Shown piece after piece: positions 8,609 to 16,936 of a stretch of DNA of 64,000 nucleotides. The notes beneath the pieces were generated by a model. That model searched no databases. It was not told where the DNA came from and saw only the letters and a program-made list of their open reading frames with translations. Position 1 is the first letter of the stretch, and each line of letters starts with the position of its first letter. The stretch comes from [Streptosporangium] indianense (GTDB lineage Bacteria; Actinomycetota; Actinomycetes; Streptomycetales; Streptomycetaceae): positions 62,001 to 126,000 of the forward strand of contig NZ_JAKEIO010000001.1 in the NCBI RefSeq assembly GCF_021474405.1, read 5' to 3'. Made by a program: the position numbers and the translations under genes.

Positions 8609-9847
8609 TCACAGGCGCACGATGATCAGCGCGGTGTCGTCGGTGACGCCACCGGGCGGCAGCAGCTCCGACAGCACGGTGTCGGCGAGCGTCTCGGGGT
8701 CCTGGTCCCGATGGTCGCGCAGGGCGTCGGCGAGCCGGTACAGGCCTTCGTCGATGTCCTCGTGGCGCCGCTCGATCAGGCCGTCGGTGTAGAGCACGAG
8801 CGTGGCACCCGCCGCGTACGTGGTCTCGGACTGGGGTCTCGGGATCGGGTCCGGGCGGGCGTCGAGCGGGGTGTCCGTCGCCTGGTCGAGGAACTCCGTG
8901 CCGCCGTCGGCGTGGACGAGCACGGGCGGGGGATGGCCGGCGCTGCTGTACGTGATGAGGTGGCGGTCGCAGTCGATGAAGGTCGTGGCGGCGGTCGCCG
9001 ACTCGGCCCCGTCGATGACGTGGGCGTAGCGCCCCAGCACGTCCAGGGCCTGGGCCGGCCCGTCGGCGACCCGGGAGGCGGCGCTGAGCGCACTGCGCAG
9101 CTGCCCCATCACCCCGGCGGCCTCCAGCCCGTGCCCGACCACGTCGCCCACGGCCACGCCGATCCGGTCGCCGCCCACCAGATCGACCAGGTCGTACCAG
9201 TCGCCGCACACGTTGAGCGCGCCCACGGCAGGGCGGTACCGGACGGCGGCCGGGTGATTGCGGACCTGCCGGGGCGCGGGAAGCATCGCCTCCTGCAACG
9301 CCAGCGCCACCTCCCGCTCCCGGGAGTGCGCCTGGCGCAGCCGCTCGTTGAGTTCCTGCAGCTCACGGGCGCGGGTGTACAGCTCGGCCTCCAGCACCCG
9401 GGCCCGGCCGCCCGGGTTCTCCGCCGTGCCGCCCCGGGCCCGGATCAGCTCCGTGACCTCCTCCACGCGGTGCAGGATCAGCACGACCTTGCCGTCCGGG
9501 CCGAGCAGCGGCGCGTTCACCGGGCTCCAGTAGCGCTTCTGCCAGTCGCCGGGCCGCTCGGTGTCTTCGACGTCGTAGCGCTGCAGGGCCATGGCGTCGC
9601 GCTCCCCGGTGGCCAGGACGCGGTACAGCGAGGCCTCCAGGTTGCGCATGCCCGTCGCGGCCGGGTCGTTGGGATTGTCCGGGAAGACGTCGAACAGGTA
9701 CTTGCCGATCAGCTGCTCGCGTGAGCGGCCGGAGACCCGGACGAACTCCTCGTTGACGTCCGCGTACACGAGGTCGGGCGTCAGGAGCGCCACCATGCCG
9801 GGCAGAGCCTGGAACACCGCACCGTAGTCGATCGCGCTCTCCGCCAT
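8609..9847 (-). CDS. PAS domain-containing PP2C-type (SpoIIE/RsbU-like) serine phosphatase
   Basis: A 412-residue signalling phosphatase. Residues 8-140 form a PAS domain (AVFQALPGMVALLTPDL onward), 150-195 a charged coiled-coil linker (ELQELNERLRQAHSRER), and 200-410 a PP2C domain of the SpoIIE class with metal motifs GDWYDLVD, VGDVVGHG and the final TDDTALI. Such proteins dephosphorylate anti-sigma-factor antagonists. ATG 9847 was chosen because it precedes the PAS domain directly and has a GAGG-containing leader. The next upstream gene on this strand is a larger phosphatase of the same family, suggesting a shared pathway or ancestral duplication. The regulated sigma factor is not in the window. 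Confidence 0.9.
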   Translation of the reverse strand: MAESAIDYGAVFQALPGMVALLTPDLVYADVNEEFVRVSGRSREQLIGKYLFDVFPDNPNDPAATGMRNLEASLYRVLATGERDAMALQRYDVEDTERPGDWQKRYWSPVNAPLLGPDGKVVLILHRVEEVTELIRARGGTAENPGGRARVLEAELYTRARELQELNERLRQAHSREREVALALQEAMLPAPRQVRNHPAAVRYRPAVGALNVCGDWYDLVDLVGGDRIGVAVGDVVGHGLEAAGVMGQLRSALSAASRVADGPAQALDVLGRYAHVIDGAESATAATTFIDCDRHLITYSSAGHPPPVLVHADGGTEFLDQATDTPLDARPDPIPRPQSETTYAAGATLVLYTDGLIERRHEDIDEGLYRLADALRDHRDQDPETLADTVLSELLPPGGVTDDTALIIVRL

Positions 9848-9913
9848 GGCTGCCGCCTCACCGCCGCCGGGGTCACACCAGTTTCGCACGGTATGGGCGA
9901 ACCTCAACCGGCC

Positions 9914-12376
9914 TCAGTCGGGAAGATCTGTCAGCGACTGCTCGGCCCAGATGACCTTCCCCTCGGGGACGAAACGCGTCCCCCACCGCTGGGTGAGCTG
10001 GGAGACCAGCAGCAGCCCGCGCCCGCCCTCGTCGGTCGTACGGGGGTGGCGCAGATGGGGCGCGGTGGCGCCGCCGTCGAGGACTTCGCAGACCAGGGCA
10101 CGTTCCCGGATCAGCCGGAGCCGGATGGACCCGGTGGCGTACCGGATGGCGTTGGTGACCAGCTCGCTCACCACCAGCTCCGTGGTGAAGGCCAGCTCGT
10201 CCAGCCCCCAGTGCGCGAGCTGCCGGGTGGCCGTGCGGCGGGCGTCGGCGACCACGGCCGGGTCCGCAGGCAGGTCCCAGGCGGCGACCTGGCCGTTGCC
10301 GAGACGTTTCGTCCGGGCCATCAGCAGGGCCACGTCGTCGTACGGGTGGGCCGGTACCAGGGCGTCGACCACGGACCGGCAGTACGACTCGAGCGGGCCG
10401 GCCTGTTCCAGCGCCCGGCGCAGCCGGTCCCGGCCCGCGTCCACGGCCCAGGTCTCGCCCCGCGCGAGCAGCCCGTCGGTGTGCAGCGCCAGTGTGCTGC
10501 CCTCCGCCAGGGACAGCTCGACCGCCTCGAAGGGCGGTCCGCCCACCCCGAGTGGCGGCCCCTGCGGCAGTTCGACGAACAGTACCGAGCCGTCGGGCCG
10601 GACCACGGCCGGGGCGGGCTGGCCCGCCGCCGCCATGACACAGCCGCCGTCGACAGGGTCATAGATCACGTACAGGCAGCCGGAGCCCACGGACTGCGTG
10701 CCCGGGGCGCCCACCGTCCCGGGCTCCGCGCCTTCCTCCCGCGCCGAGCGCGCCACCAGGTCGTCGAGGTGCGCCAGCACCTCCTCCGGCGGCAGATCCA
10801 GAGCCGCCAGGGTCCGTACGGCGGTCCGCAGCTGCCCCATGGCCGCGGCGGCGTCGATCCCGTGTCCGGGCACCTCGCCCACGACCAGCGCCACCCGGGC
10901 CGCCGACAACGGGATGAGGTCGTACCAGTCGCCCCCGAGACCGGTCAGTTCGTCGGCCGGCCGGTAGCAAGCGGCCACCTCGACGGCGTCCTGCTCGGGC
11001 AGCCGGTGGGGGAGCAGACTGCGCTGCAGGACCAGCGCGGCGTCCCGCTCACGGGTGTAACGGCGGGCGTTGTCCACGCAGACGGCCGCCCGCGCGACGA
11101 GGTCCTCGGCCAGCCGCAGGTCCTCCTCGTCGAAGTGCTCCCGCTCCCGGCGCCGGTAGAAGGTCGTGATGCCCAGGGTGATGCCGCGCGAACGGATCGG
11201 CACGGTCATCACGCTGTGCAGGCCGAGTTCCAGGAACGTGGCCCGGCGGCCGCTCGGAGTGCTCGTCGTCCAGTCCCGGGTCAGCGGGTCGACCCGCTCC
11301 GCGCGCCAGGACCGCCCCGTGGCCAGACAGCGGAACGGCGGCGTATCGGCCCGGAAGGCCACCCCCTCGCCGATCTCGATGACGGCATCCAGCAGGTCGT
11401 CCTGCACCGACCGGTAGCCGGCGCGGCGCAGCTCCACCGCTTCCTCCGAGTCCGCGAGCGGGCCGGGCGCCGGCTCGCCGCCGTGCAGCACCCTCTCCAG
11501 CAGGTCCACGGTGACGAAGTCGGCCAGTCCCGGCACGGCCACGTCCGCCAGTTCCTGTGCGGTACGCGTGAGGTCGAGGCTGCGGCCGATGCTCTCGCCC
11601 GCCCGGTCGAGCAGCGCCAGCCGCTGTCGCGCACGGTGCCGATCGGTCATGTCCACGACCGTGTAGTACACGCCGATCGGATGACCCCGGTCGTCCTCGA
11701 GCCGGGTGAAGGACAGCATGTGCGCCGTCTCGTGCAGCGGAGCCGAGTGCACATGGCCCACGTGCTCGTAGCCGACCACCGGCTCGCCGGTCTCCAGCAC
11801 TCGCCGCATCTGCGCCTCGACCGCCTGGGCGTTCACCCCCGGCTGCACGTCCGCGAAACGCAGTCCGAGCCTGCGCGCCGCGGGGCCGCCGCCGAACTGA
11901 TCGAGGGCGGCGTTCGACCACACGAAGCGCAGGTCCGTGTCGACGATCGCGATGCCGACCGGGGCAGCCGCCGCCATCTGTTCCAGGACCGTGCGGCTCA
12001 TGTCCCAGCCGACGGCCCCGTCGGACAACTCCGACAGGAGCATCAGCCAGCGCCCACCGCCCTGCGCCTCCTCGGCCGAGGCGATCCGGGCCGCGACCCG
12101 CACCGGCTTCCCGTTCCTGCGGCGGGCCGTCAGCAGCCCCGTCCAGCCGCCGTCCCTGCGGCATCGCTCGACCAGGTCGGGCACACGCTCGGCGTCCTCG
12201 GCGACCAGCAGGTCGGCCAGCTTCCTGCCGACCGCCTCGGAAGCGGGGTACGCCAGCAGCCGCCGGGCATCGCTCGTCCAGCCCGTCACCACGCCCTGTG
12301 TGTCGAGCAACAGGGGCGCCGCGTCGGCCACGTCGAACCGTTGCCGGGCAGCGCCGTACACCTCGTCTGTGCCCAC
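9914..12376 (-). CDS. multidomain PAS-PAS-GAF-PP2C-HATPase signalling protein
   Basis: An 820-residue regulator with two PAS domains (about 15-125 and 130-250), a GAF domain (255-435), a SpoIIE-type PP2C phosphatase domain (455-680) and a C-terminal RsbW-like kinase ATPase (690-820, with ELVVSELVTNAIRYA and GGRGLLLVSQL). Phosphatase and anti-sigma kinase activities in one chain are typical of streptomycete stress-response switches. The second metal motif reads VVGEVPGHG, with Glu where most relatives and the neighbouring phosphatase have Asp. GTG 12376 has AGAGAGG seven bases upstream; a GTG at 12430 is an alternative. It lies upstream of the smaller phosphatase on the same strand with a 66-bp gap. 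Confidence 0.87.
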   Translation of the reverse strand: MGTDEVYGAARQRFDVADAAPLLLDTQGVVTGWTSDARRLLAYPASEAVGRKLADLLVAEDAERVPDLVERCRRDGGWTGLLTARRRNGKPVRVAARIASAEEAQGGGRWLMLLSELSDGAVGWDMSRTVLEQMAAAAPVGIAIVDTDLRFVWSNAALDQFGGGPAARRLGLRFADVQPGVNAQAVEAQMRRVLETGEPVVGYEHVGHVHSAPLHETAHMLSFTRLEDDRGHPIGVYYTVVDMTDRHRARQRLALLDRAGESIGRSLDLTRTAQELADVAVPGLADFVTVDLLERVLHGGEPAPGPLADSEEAVELRRAGYRSVQDDLLDAVIEIGEGVAFRADTPPFRCLATGRSWRAERVDPLTRDWTTSTPSGRRATFLELGLHSVMTVPIRSRGITLGITTFYRRREREHFDEEDLRLAEDLVARAAVCVDNARRYTRERDAALVLQRSLLPHRLPEQDAVEVAACYRPADELTGLGGDWYDLIPLSAARVALVVGEVPGHGIDAAAAMGQLRTAVRTLAALDLPPEEVLAHLDDLVARSAREEGAEPGTVGAPGTQSVGSGCLYVIYDPVDGGCVMAAAGQPAPAVVRPDGSVLFVELPQGPPLGVGGPPFEAVELSLAEGSTLALHTDGLLARGETWAVDAGRDRLRRALEQAGPLESYCRSVVDALVPAHPYDDVALLMARTKRLGNGQVAAWDLPADPAVVADARRTATRQLAHWGLDELAFTTELVVSELVTNAIRYATGSIRLRLIRERALVCEVLDGGATAPHLRHPRTTDEGGRGLLLVSQLTQRWGTRFVPEGKVIWAEQSLTDLPD

Positions 12377-12926
12377 GGCCGACCTCTCTGTCGCTGAGAG
12401 TGGTCTACCACCTCTTGCCTCAATCTTCACCCTTTCGGCCAGGAGGGGCGGCTTGTGCAGGGCCGGTCGGGGCGGCGCACCGGGTACGGCGGGAGACGTC
12501 GCACCGGCGGCAGAGAGGCCGCCACACCGAGCACGCCCCCACCCGGAGCCACGCCCCTGCCCCGACCCGACCTCAGCCACCGGCACCCCGAGCACAGCCG
12601 TGCCACGCCGGTGACGGGTCGGCCCCGGCCCGCTGCGCCGCTGCTCCGAGCGCTGCCGGGCCACGCCGGTGACCGGACCGCCCCGCTACGCCGCTGTTCC
12701 GCGCGCTGCCGGGCCACGCCGGTGACCGGACCGCCCCGCTACGCCGCTGCGCCGCTGTTCCGAGCCCTGCGGGGCCACGCCGGTGACCGGACCGCCCCGC
12801 TGCGCCGCTGCTCCGCGCGCTGCCGGGCCACGCCGGTGACCGGGGTCCGGTCCGGCGTGGCCCGCTGTCCCGCCGTCGGGAGCGCGCCGCCGCCTCACAG
12901 CCCGGCCCCGGCCACCCGGCCCGTGC
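12377..12926. other. 550-bp gene-free region holding a tandem repeat
   Basis: Both flanking genes are on the minus strand, so this holds the 3' end of rocD and the upstream region of the phosphatase gene. The left part, 12377-12600, shows no convincing gene or promoter. The right part holds the 53-bp repeats annotated separately. Open frames crossing the repeat occur on both strands and repeat with it, which argues that they are not genes. Confidence 0.6.
12603..12845. repeat. tandem repeat, about 53-bp unit, four to five copies
   Basis: Copies begin at 12603, 12661, 12714, 12775 and 12828 with CCACGCCGGTGAC. Spacings are 58, 53, 61 and 53; the 61-bp copy carries an internal duplication of GCCGCTGC. 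Each unit contains CCGGT-G-ACCGG, a small perfect inverted repeat, followed by GCCCCGCT and GCGCTGCCGGG. It lies between the stop of rocD and the start of the large phosphatase gene. Confidence 0.88.
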
Positions 12927-14180
12927 TTACCCCAGGGCCTTCTCCAGCGCCCCGACGGCCCCCGTCAGTTCCTCGGCCGTGATGGTGAGCGGCGGGGCCA
13001 GGCGGATCGTGGAGCCGTGGGTGTCCTTCGCCAGGACTCCCTGCCGCATGAGGCGTTCGCTGATCTCGCGGCCCGTTCCCAGCGCCGGGTCGATGTCGAC
13101 GCCCGCCCACAGGCCGCGCGAACGGAATCCGACGACGCCCTTGCCGACGAGCCCTGCCAGACCGTCCCGCAGGATCTCGCCCAGTTCGGCCGCCCGGCGC
13201 TGGAACTCGCCCGTCTCCAGCAGCTCCACCACCGCCGTGCCCACCGCCGCCGCCAGCGGATTGCCGCCGAAGGTCGAGCCGTGCTCACCCGGGTGCAGCA
13301 CCCCGAGCACCTCCCGGCGCCCGACCACCGCCGACACCGGCACGATGCCGCCGCCCAGCGCCTTGCCCAGCAGCAGCACGTCGGGCACCACCGGCTCGTG
13401 CTCGACCGCCAGCGTGCGGCCCGTGCGGCCCAGCCCGGACTGGATCTCGTCCGCGATGAACAGACAGCCCTTGCGGTGGGTCAGCTCCCGCACGCCCGCC
13501 AGATAGCCGGCGTCCGGGATGATCACCCCTGCCTCGCCCTGGATCGGCTCGATCAGCACCGCCGCCGTCGTCTCGTCGACCGCCTCCTCCATCGCGGCCA
13601 GGTCGTTGTACGGCACCACCCGGAACCCCGGGGTGAACGGCCCGAAGCCCGCCCGGGCCGTCTCGTCCGTGGAGAAGCTGACGATCGTCGTCGTCCGGCC
13701 GTGGAAGTTGTCCGCCGCGACCACGATCGTCGCCCGGTCGGCCGGCACGCCCTTGACGTCGTAGGCCCACTTGCGGGCCACCTTCACCCCGCTCTCCACC
13801 GCCTCCGCGCCGGTGTTCATGGGCAGCACCATGTCCATGCCGGTCAGCGCGGCCAGCCGTTCCGCGAACTCGGCGAGCCGGTCGTTGTGGAACGCGCGCG
13901 AGGTGAGGGTCAGCCGGTCCAGCTGCTTGTGTGCCGCCTCGATCAGCGCCGGGTGCCGGTGGCCGAAGTTGAGAGCCGAGTAGCCGGCCAGCATGTCGAG
14001 GTAGCGGCGCCCCTCCACGTCCTCCACCCAGGTGCCCTCGGCGCGGGCGACGACCACCGGCAGCGGGTGGTAATTGTGCGCGAGGACCGGCTCCTCCGCG
14101 CGGATCAGCTCCTGCGAGCCACGCGTCTGACGCGGGTCACGGGCTCCCTGCGGGTCCTCGGTACGGACGGGTGCGGTCAT
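12927..14180 (-). CDS. rocD: ornithine--oxo-acid transaminase
   Basis: A 417-residue PLP-dependent class III aminotransferase that converts ornithine to glutamate semialdehyde. The N-terminal third has VEDVEGRRYLDMLAGYSALN and LGHRHP-like NFGHRHP, followed by NTGAEAVESGVK for cofactor phosphate binding, NFHGRTTT, FIADEIQSGLGRTG with the PLP-contacting Asp, and LLGKALGGG with the Schiff-base lysine. The ATG at 14180 overlaps the stop of the dimethylargininase gene by 4 bp, so the two are one operon. Together they would take arginine-derived compounds through citrulline or ornithine to glutamate. Confidence 0.95.
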   Translation of the reverse strand: MTAPVRTEDPQGARDPRQTRGSQELIRAEEPVLAHNYHPLPVVVARAEGTWVEDVEGRRYLDMLAGYSALNFGHRHPALIEAAHKQLDRLTLTSRAFHNDRLAEFAERLAALTGMDMVLPMNTGAEAVESGVKVARKWAYDVKGVPADRATIVVAADNFHGRTTTIVSFSTDETARAGFGPFTPGFRVVPYNDLAAMEEAVDETTAAVLIEPIQGEAGVIIPDAGYLAGVRELTHRKGCLFIADEIQSGLGRTGRTLAVEHEPVVPDVLLLGKALGGGIVPVSAVVGRREVLGVLHPGEHGSTFGGNPLAAAVGTAVVELLETGEFQRRAAELGEILRDGLAGLVGKGVVGFRSRGLWAGVDIDPALGTGREISERLMRQGVLAKDTHGSTIRLAPPLTITAEELTGAVGALEKALG

Positions 14181-14998
14181 GAGCGGATCTCCCGGATCTC
14201 CTGGGTGCAGCACTTGATGCCGCCACCGGCCTTGTAGAACTCGGACAGGTCGACGGGGACGGGGACGTAGCCGCGGCCGGCCAGCTGCTCGGCCAGACGT
14301 GTCGCCCCCGGTGAGATGAACACGTGGCGCCCGTCGGAGACGGAGTTGAGCCCGAACGCCATCGCGTCCTCGCGGGTGGCCAGTACCGCGTCCGGGTACA
14401 GCCGGGCCAGCACCTCGCGGCTGCCCGGCGAGAACGCCTCGGGGTAGTAGGCGATGTTCTCGTCGTCGAGGACGAACAGCGCCGTGTCCAGGTGGTAGAA
14501 GTACGGATCCACCAGCGTCAGGCTGATCACCGGCGTCCCGAAGTACTCCTGCACCTCGCTGTGGGCCTCCCGGGTCGTGCGGAAACCCGTCCCGGCCAGG
14601 ATCCAGCGGCCGGCCGGCACGAGGTCGCCCTCGCCCTCGCACACCGACTCGGGGTGGTACACGTCGTAGCCCTCCGTCTTGAACCACGCCTCGTACGGCA
14701 CGGACTCGGGACGGCGTTCGAGCGCGTGGAAGAGCGCCCCGAAGACGCGGCCGTCGACGACGACCGCCGCGTTCGCGGCGAAAACCATGTCCGGCAGGCC
14801 GGGAACGGGTTTCACAGTGTCCACGGTATGGCCGTGGGCCCGGTAGGTGTCGACGAGCGCCTGCCACTGGTCCAGGGCACGGATGACGTCGACGGGTTCG
14901 TCGGGATGCATCCACGGGTTGATCGCGTACTGCACGGCGAAGTGTCTGGGCTCGCAGACGAGGTAGCGCCGCCGACGCGGCACACGGGATTCGGGCAC
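14177..14998 (-). CDS. ddaH: dimethylargininase (DDAH)-family amidinotransferase-fold hydrolase
   Basis: A 273-residue member of the arginine-modifying (pentein) fold, predicted to hydrolyse NG,NG-dimethylarginine or arginine to citrulline. Visible elements are RHFAVQYAINPWM near the start, LPDMVFAANAAVV, the Glu/Asp-rich ESVCEGEGDL, HLDTALF with the catalytic His, and GGGIKCCTQE with the nucleophilic cysteine near the C-terminus. GTG 14998 has GGAGGG eight bases upstream, which favours it over the ATG at 15076 that would add a non-conserved leader. It is followed by rocD with an ATGA overlap and preceded by an AsnC regulator on the same strand. Confidence 0.9.
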   Translation of the reverse strand: MPESRVPRRRRYLVCEPRHFAVQYAINPWMHPDEPVDVIRALDQWQALVDTYRAHGHTVDTVKPVPGLPDMVFAANAAVVVDGRVFGALFHALERRPESVPYEAWFKTEGYDVYHPESVCEGEGDLVPAGRWILAGTGFRTTREAHSEVQEYFGTPVISLTLVDPYFYHLDTALFVLDDENIAYYPEAFSPGSREVLARLYPDAVLATREDAMAFGLNSVSDGRHVFISPGATRLAEQLAGRGYVPVPVDLSEFYKAGGGIKCCTQEIREIRS

Positions 14999-15046
14999 AG
15001 AGGGGTCCCTCCGCTTCCTCACGGTGTGTGACTGGGGGTTGACACA

Positions 15047-15076
15047 ACGGTAGAAAGTGGTGACCGTGGCCGACAA
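15047..15076 (-). promoter_or_regulatory. candidate promoter of the ddaH-rocD operon
   Basis: On the minus strand TTGTCG (15076-15071) and TACCGT (15052-15047) are separated by 18 bp, close to the vegetative streptomycete consensus TTGACA-TAnnnT. The downstream gene starts at 14998, leaving a leader of about 40 nt with a good ribosome site. This is a pattern match only. Confidence 0.4.
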
Positions 15077-15124
15077 GAAACAAAGATTGCGCGTTCGCGC
15101 AGGAACGCTGCGTCTTGAAGCCGC

Positions 15125-15640
15125 TCAGCGCACGTCTGCTGCGCCGCCCGGAACCTCCTCCGGGGCCGGATGACTCGCCCCCGCCTCCGGGCTCTCCGGC
15201 AGCAGGTGGGACAGCACCATCACGCTGATCGTCTTGCGGATGAACGGCTCCTGCCGGATCCGTTCCAGCACCTCCTCGAAGTGCTCCACGTCCCGCGCCC
15301 GCACGTGCAGCAGTGCGTCCGCGCCTCCCGTCACGGTCATCGCCGCGGCGATCTCCGGGTAGTCCCGTACCACCTCGGCCAGCCGCCGCGGCGGGGCGGC
15401 GCCCTCGCAGTACACCTCGACGTAGGCCTCCGTGCGCCAGCCCAGCGCCGACGGCTTCACCGTCGCCGAGAACCCGGTGATCACGCCCGTCTCGCGCAGC
15501 CGGTCGACCCGCCGCTTGACCGCCGTGGCCGACAGCCCGATCGCCGTGCCGATCTCGGCGAACGACGTCCGCGCGTTCGCCATCAACGCGGTGATGATCT
15601 TCCGGTCGAGTTCGTCGAACGGCGTGGACCTGCTGTTCAT
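15125..15640 (-). CDS. Lrp/AsnC family transcriptional regulator
   Basis: A 171-residue feast/famine regulator. Residues 9-60 form the winged helix-turn-helix (LDRKIITALMANARTSFAEI, then GLSATAVKRRVDRLRETGVI), and the rest is an RAM ligand-binding domain (AYVEVYCEGA, VTGGADALLHVRA). Its position directly upstream of ddaH-rocD on the same strand suggests that it senses an amino acid such as arginine or ornithine and controls that operon, which is inference from context. ATG 15640 is the start that matches the family; upstream in-frame residues have no support. It diverges from the LytTR regulator gene. Confidence 0.9.
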   Translation of the reverse strand: MNSRSTPFDELDRKIITALMANARTSFAEIGTAIGLSATAVKRRVDRLRETGVITGFSATVKPSALGWRTEAYVEVYCEGAAPPRRLAEVVRDYPEIAAAMTVTGGADALLHVRARDVEHFEEVLERIRQEPFIRKTISVMVLSHLLPESPEAGASHPAPEEVPGGAADVR

Positions 15641-15761
15641 GCGGGCACTGTATCCACCGGCATCCCGGCCCGCGCCCCGCCGACGTGTGCACCGCGTCCG
15701 GCGTGAACGTCCGCCCCCGGCACATGTCCACCCGTTCGGATCACCCCTACACTCCGGGTTC

Positions 15762-16511
15762 ATGCTGCGTGCCCTGGCTGTCGACGACGAACGCCCCTCG
15801 CTGGAGGAACTGCTCTACCTCCTGCACGCCGACCCCCGCATCGGCAGCGCGGAGGGCGTGGGCGACGCGACCGAGGCGCTGCGCCGCATGAACCGCGCCC
15901 TGGAGTCCGGCCCGGGCGGGCCCGAGGCCATCGACGTGGTCTTCCTGGACATCCAGATGCCCGGCCTCGACGGCCTCGACCTCGCGCGGCTGCTCACCGG
16001 CTTCGCCCGGCCGCCCCTCGTCGTGTTCGTCACCGCCCACGAGGACTTCGCCGTGCAGGCCTTCGACCTCAAGGCCGTCGACTACGTCCTCAAACCGGTC
16101 CGCAAGGAGCGGCTCGCCGAGGCCGTCCGCCGGGCCGCCGAACTGCGCGGCGCCACCCCCCGCATCCCCGTCCACGAACCCGACCCGGACCACATACCCG
16201 TCGAGCTCGGCGGCGTGACCCGCTTCGTCGCCGTCGACGACATCACCCACGTCGAGGCCCAGGGCGACTACGCCCGCCTGCACACCGACAAGGGCAGCCA
16301 CCTGGTGCGCATCCCGCTGTCCACCCTGGAGGAGCGCTGGCGCACCCGCGGCTTCATCCGCATCCACCGCCGCCACCTCGTCGCCCTGCGCCACATCGGC
16401 GAACTCCGCCTCGACGCCGGCACCGTCAGCGTCCTCGTCGGCGCCGAGGAGCTCCAGGTCAGCCGGCGCCACACGCGCGAACTGCGCGACCTGCTGATGA
16501 GGAGGACGTGA
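15762..16511 (+). CDS. LytTR-family response regulator
   Basis: A 249-residue response regulator: receiver domain at residues 1-120 with acidic pocket VDDE, phospho-acceptor Asp63 in FLDIQMPG and Lys in LKPV; LytTR DNA-binding domain at about 150-249 (DITHVEAQGDYARLHT, GFIRIHRRHLV). Its partner is most likely the LytS-type kinase three genes downstream. A TACACT hexamer lies 8 nt before the ATG and no ribosome site is visible, so the mRNA may be leaderless. Its stop overlaps the next start by 4 bp. LytTR-LytS pairs often respond to extracellular metabolites or to transporter flux. Confidence 0.93.
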   Translation: MLRALAVDDERPSLEELLYLLHADPRIGSAEGVGDATEALRRMNRALESGPGGPEAIDVVFLDIQMPGLDGLDLARLLTGFARPPLVVFVTAHEDFAVQAFDLKAVDYVLKPVRKERLAEAVRRAAELRGATPRIPVHEPDPDHIPVELGGVTRFVAVDDITHVEAQGDYARLHTDKGSHLVRIPLSTLEERWRTRGFIRIHRRHLVALRHIGELRLDAGTVSVLVGAEELQVSRRHTRELRDLLMRRT

Positions 16512-16909
16512 CGGTGCCCCAGGACCACACCGAACGCCGTGTCGTCGTCACCGGCCCGCCCCGGCAGACCGTCCCGCACGCCCGGCTCCGCTCGCGCGGG
16601 CGGTACCCGCAGGCCTCCGGCTCCTACCGTCCGCGCACCGAGATCGACGAGCAGACCACCCTCGGCCACACCTACGTCCGCTCCCTGATGCGCACTCAAC
16701 TACGCGCCGCCCTCACCGTGATCACCGTCCTCGGCCTGCTCGTCGGCCCGCTCCCGCTGCTCTTCGCGGCGCTGCCGGACGCCCGCCGCCTGGAATGGGC
16801 CGTCCTCGGCTTCGGCCTCTACGTCCCGCTGGTGCTGCTCGCCCACTGGTACGTCCGCCGGGCCGAGCGCAACGAACGCGACTTCGTACGCCTCGTCGAA
16901 GACCGCTGA
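16508..16909 (+). CDS. small two-helix membrane protein, DUF485-like
   Basis: A 133-residue protein with a polar arginine-rich first half and two predicted transmembrane helices (AALTVITVLGLLVGPLPLLF and WAVLGFGLYVPLVLLAHWYV). The topology and position just before an acetate-type symporter resemble YjcH (DUF485), which sits before actP in enterobacteria; the match is by architecture, not clear sequence identity. The GTG start overlaps the response regulator stop, so it belongs to the operon. It might assist or tune the symporter. An ATG at 16688 (MRTQLRAAL) would give only the membrane part. Confidence 0.75.
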   Translation: MTVPQDHTERRVVVTGPPRQTVPHARLRSRGRYPQASGSYRPRTEIDEQTTLGHTYVRSLMRTQLRAALTVITVLGLLVGPLPLLFAALPDARRLEWAVLGFGLYVPLVLLAHWYVRRAERNERDFVRLVEDR

Positions 16910-16936
16910 CACCCCACCGATGAACGCCGGCCGCCG

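Noticed and set aside
12377-12664. N-terminal extension of the large phosphatase protein to 916 residues
   Set aside because: The added residues come from the repeat region, are low complexity and have no domain; GTG 12376 has a good ribosome site.
12603-12845. Possible CRISPR array
   Set aside because: Units are contiguous with no unique spacers and unit length varies; no cas genes in the window.
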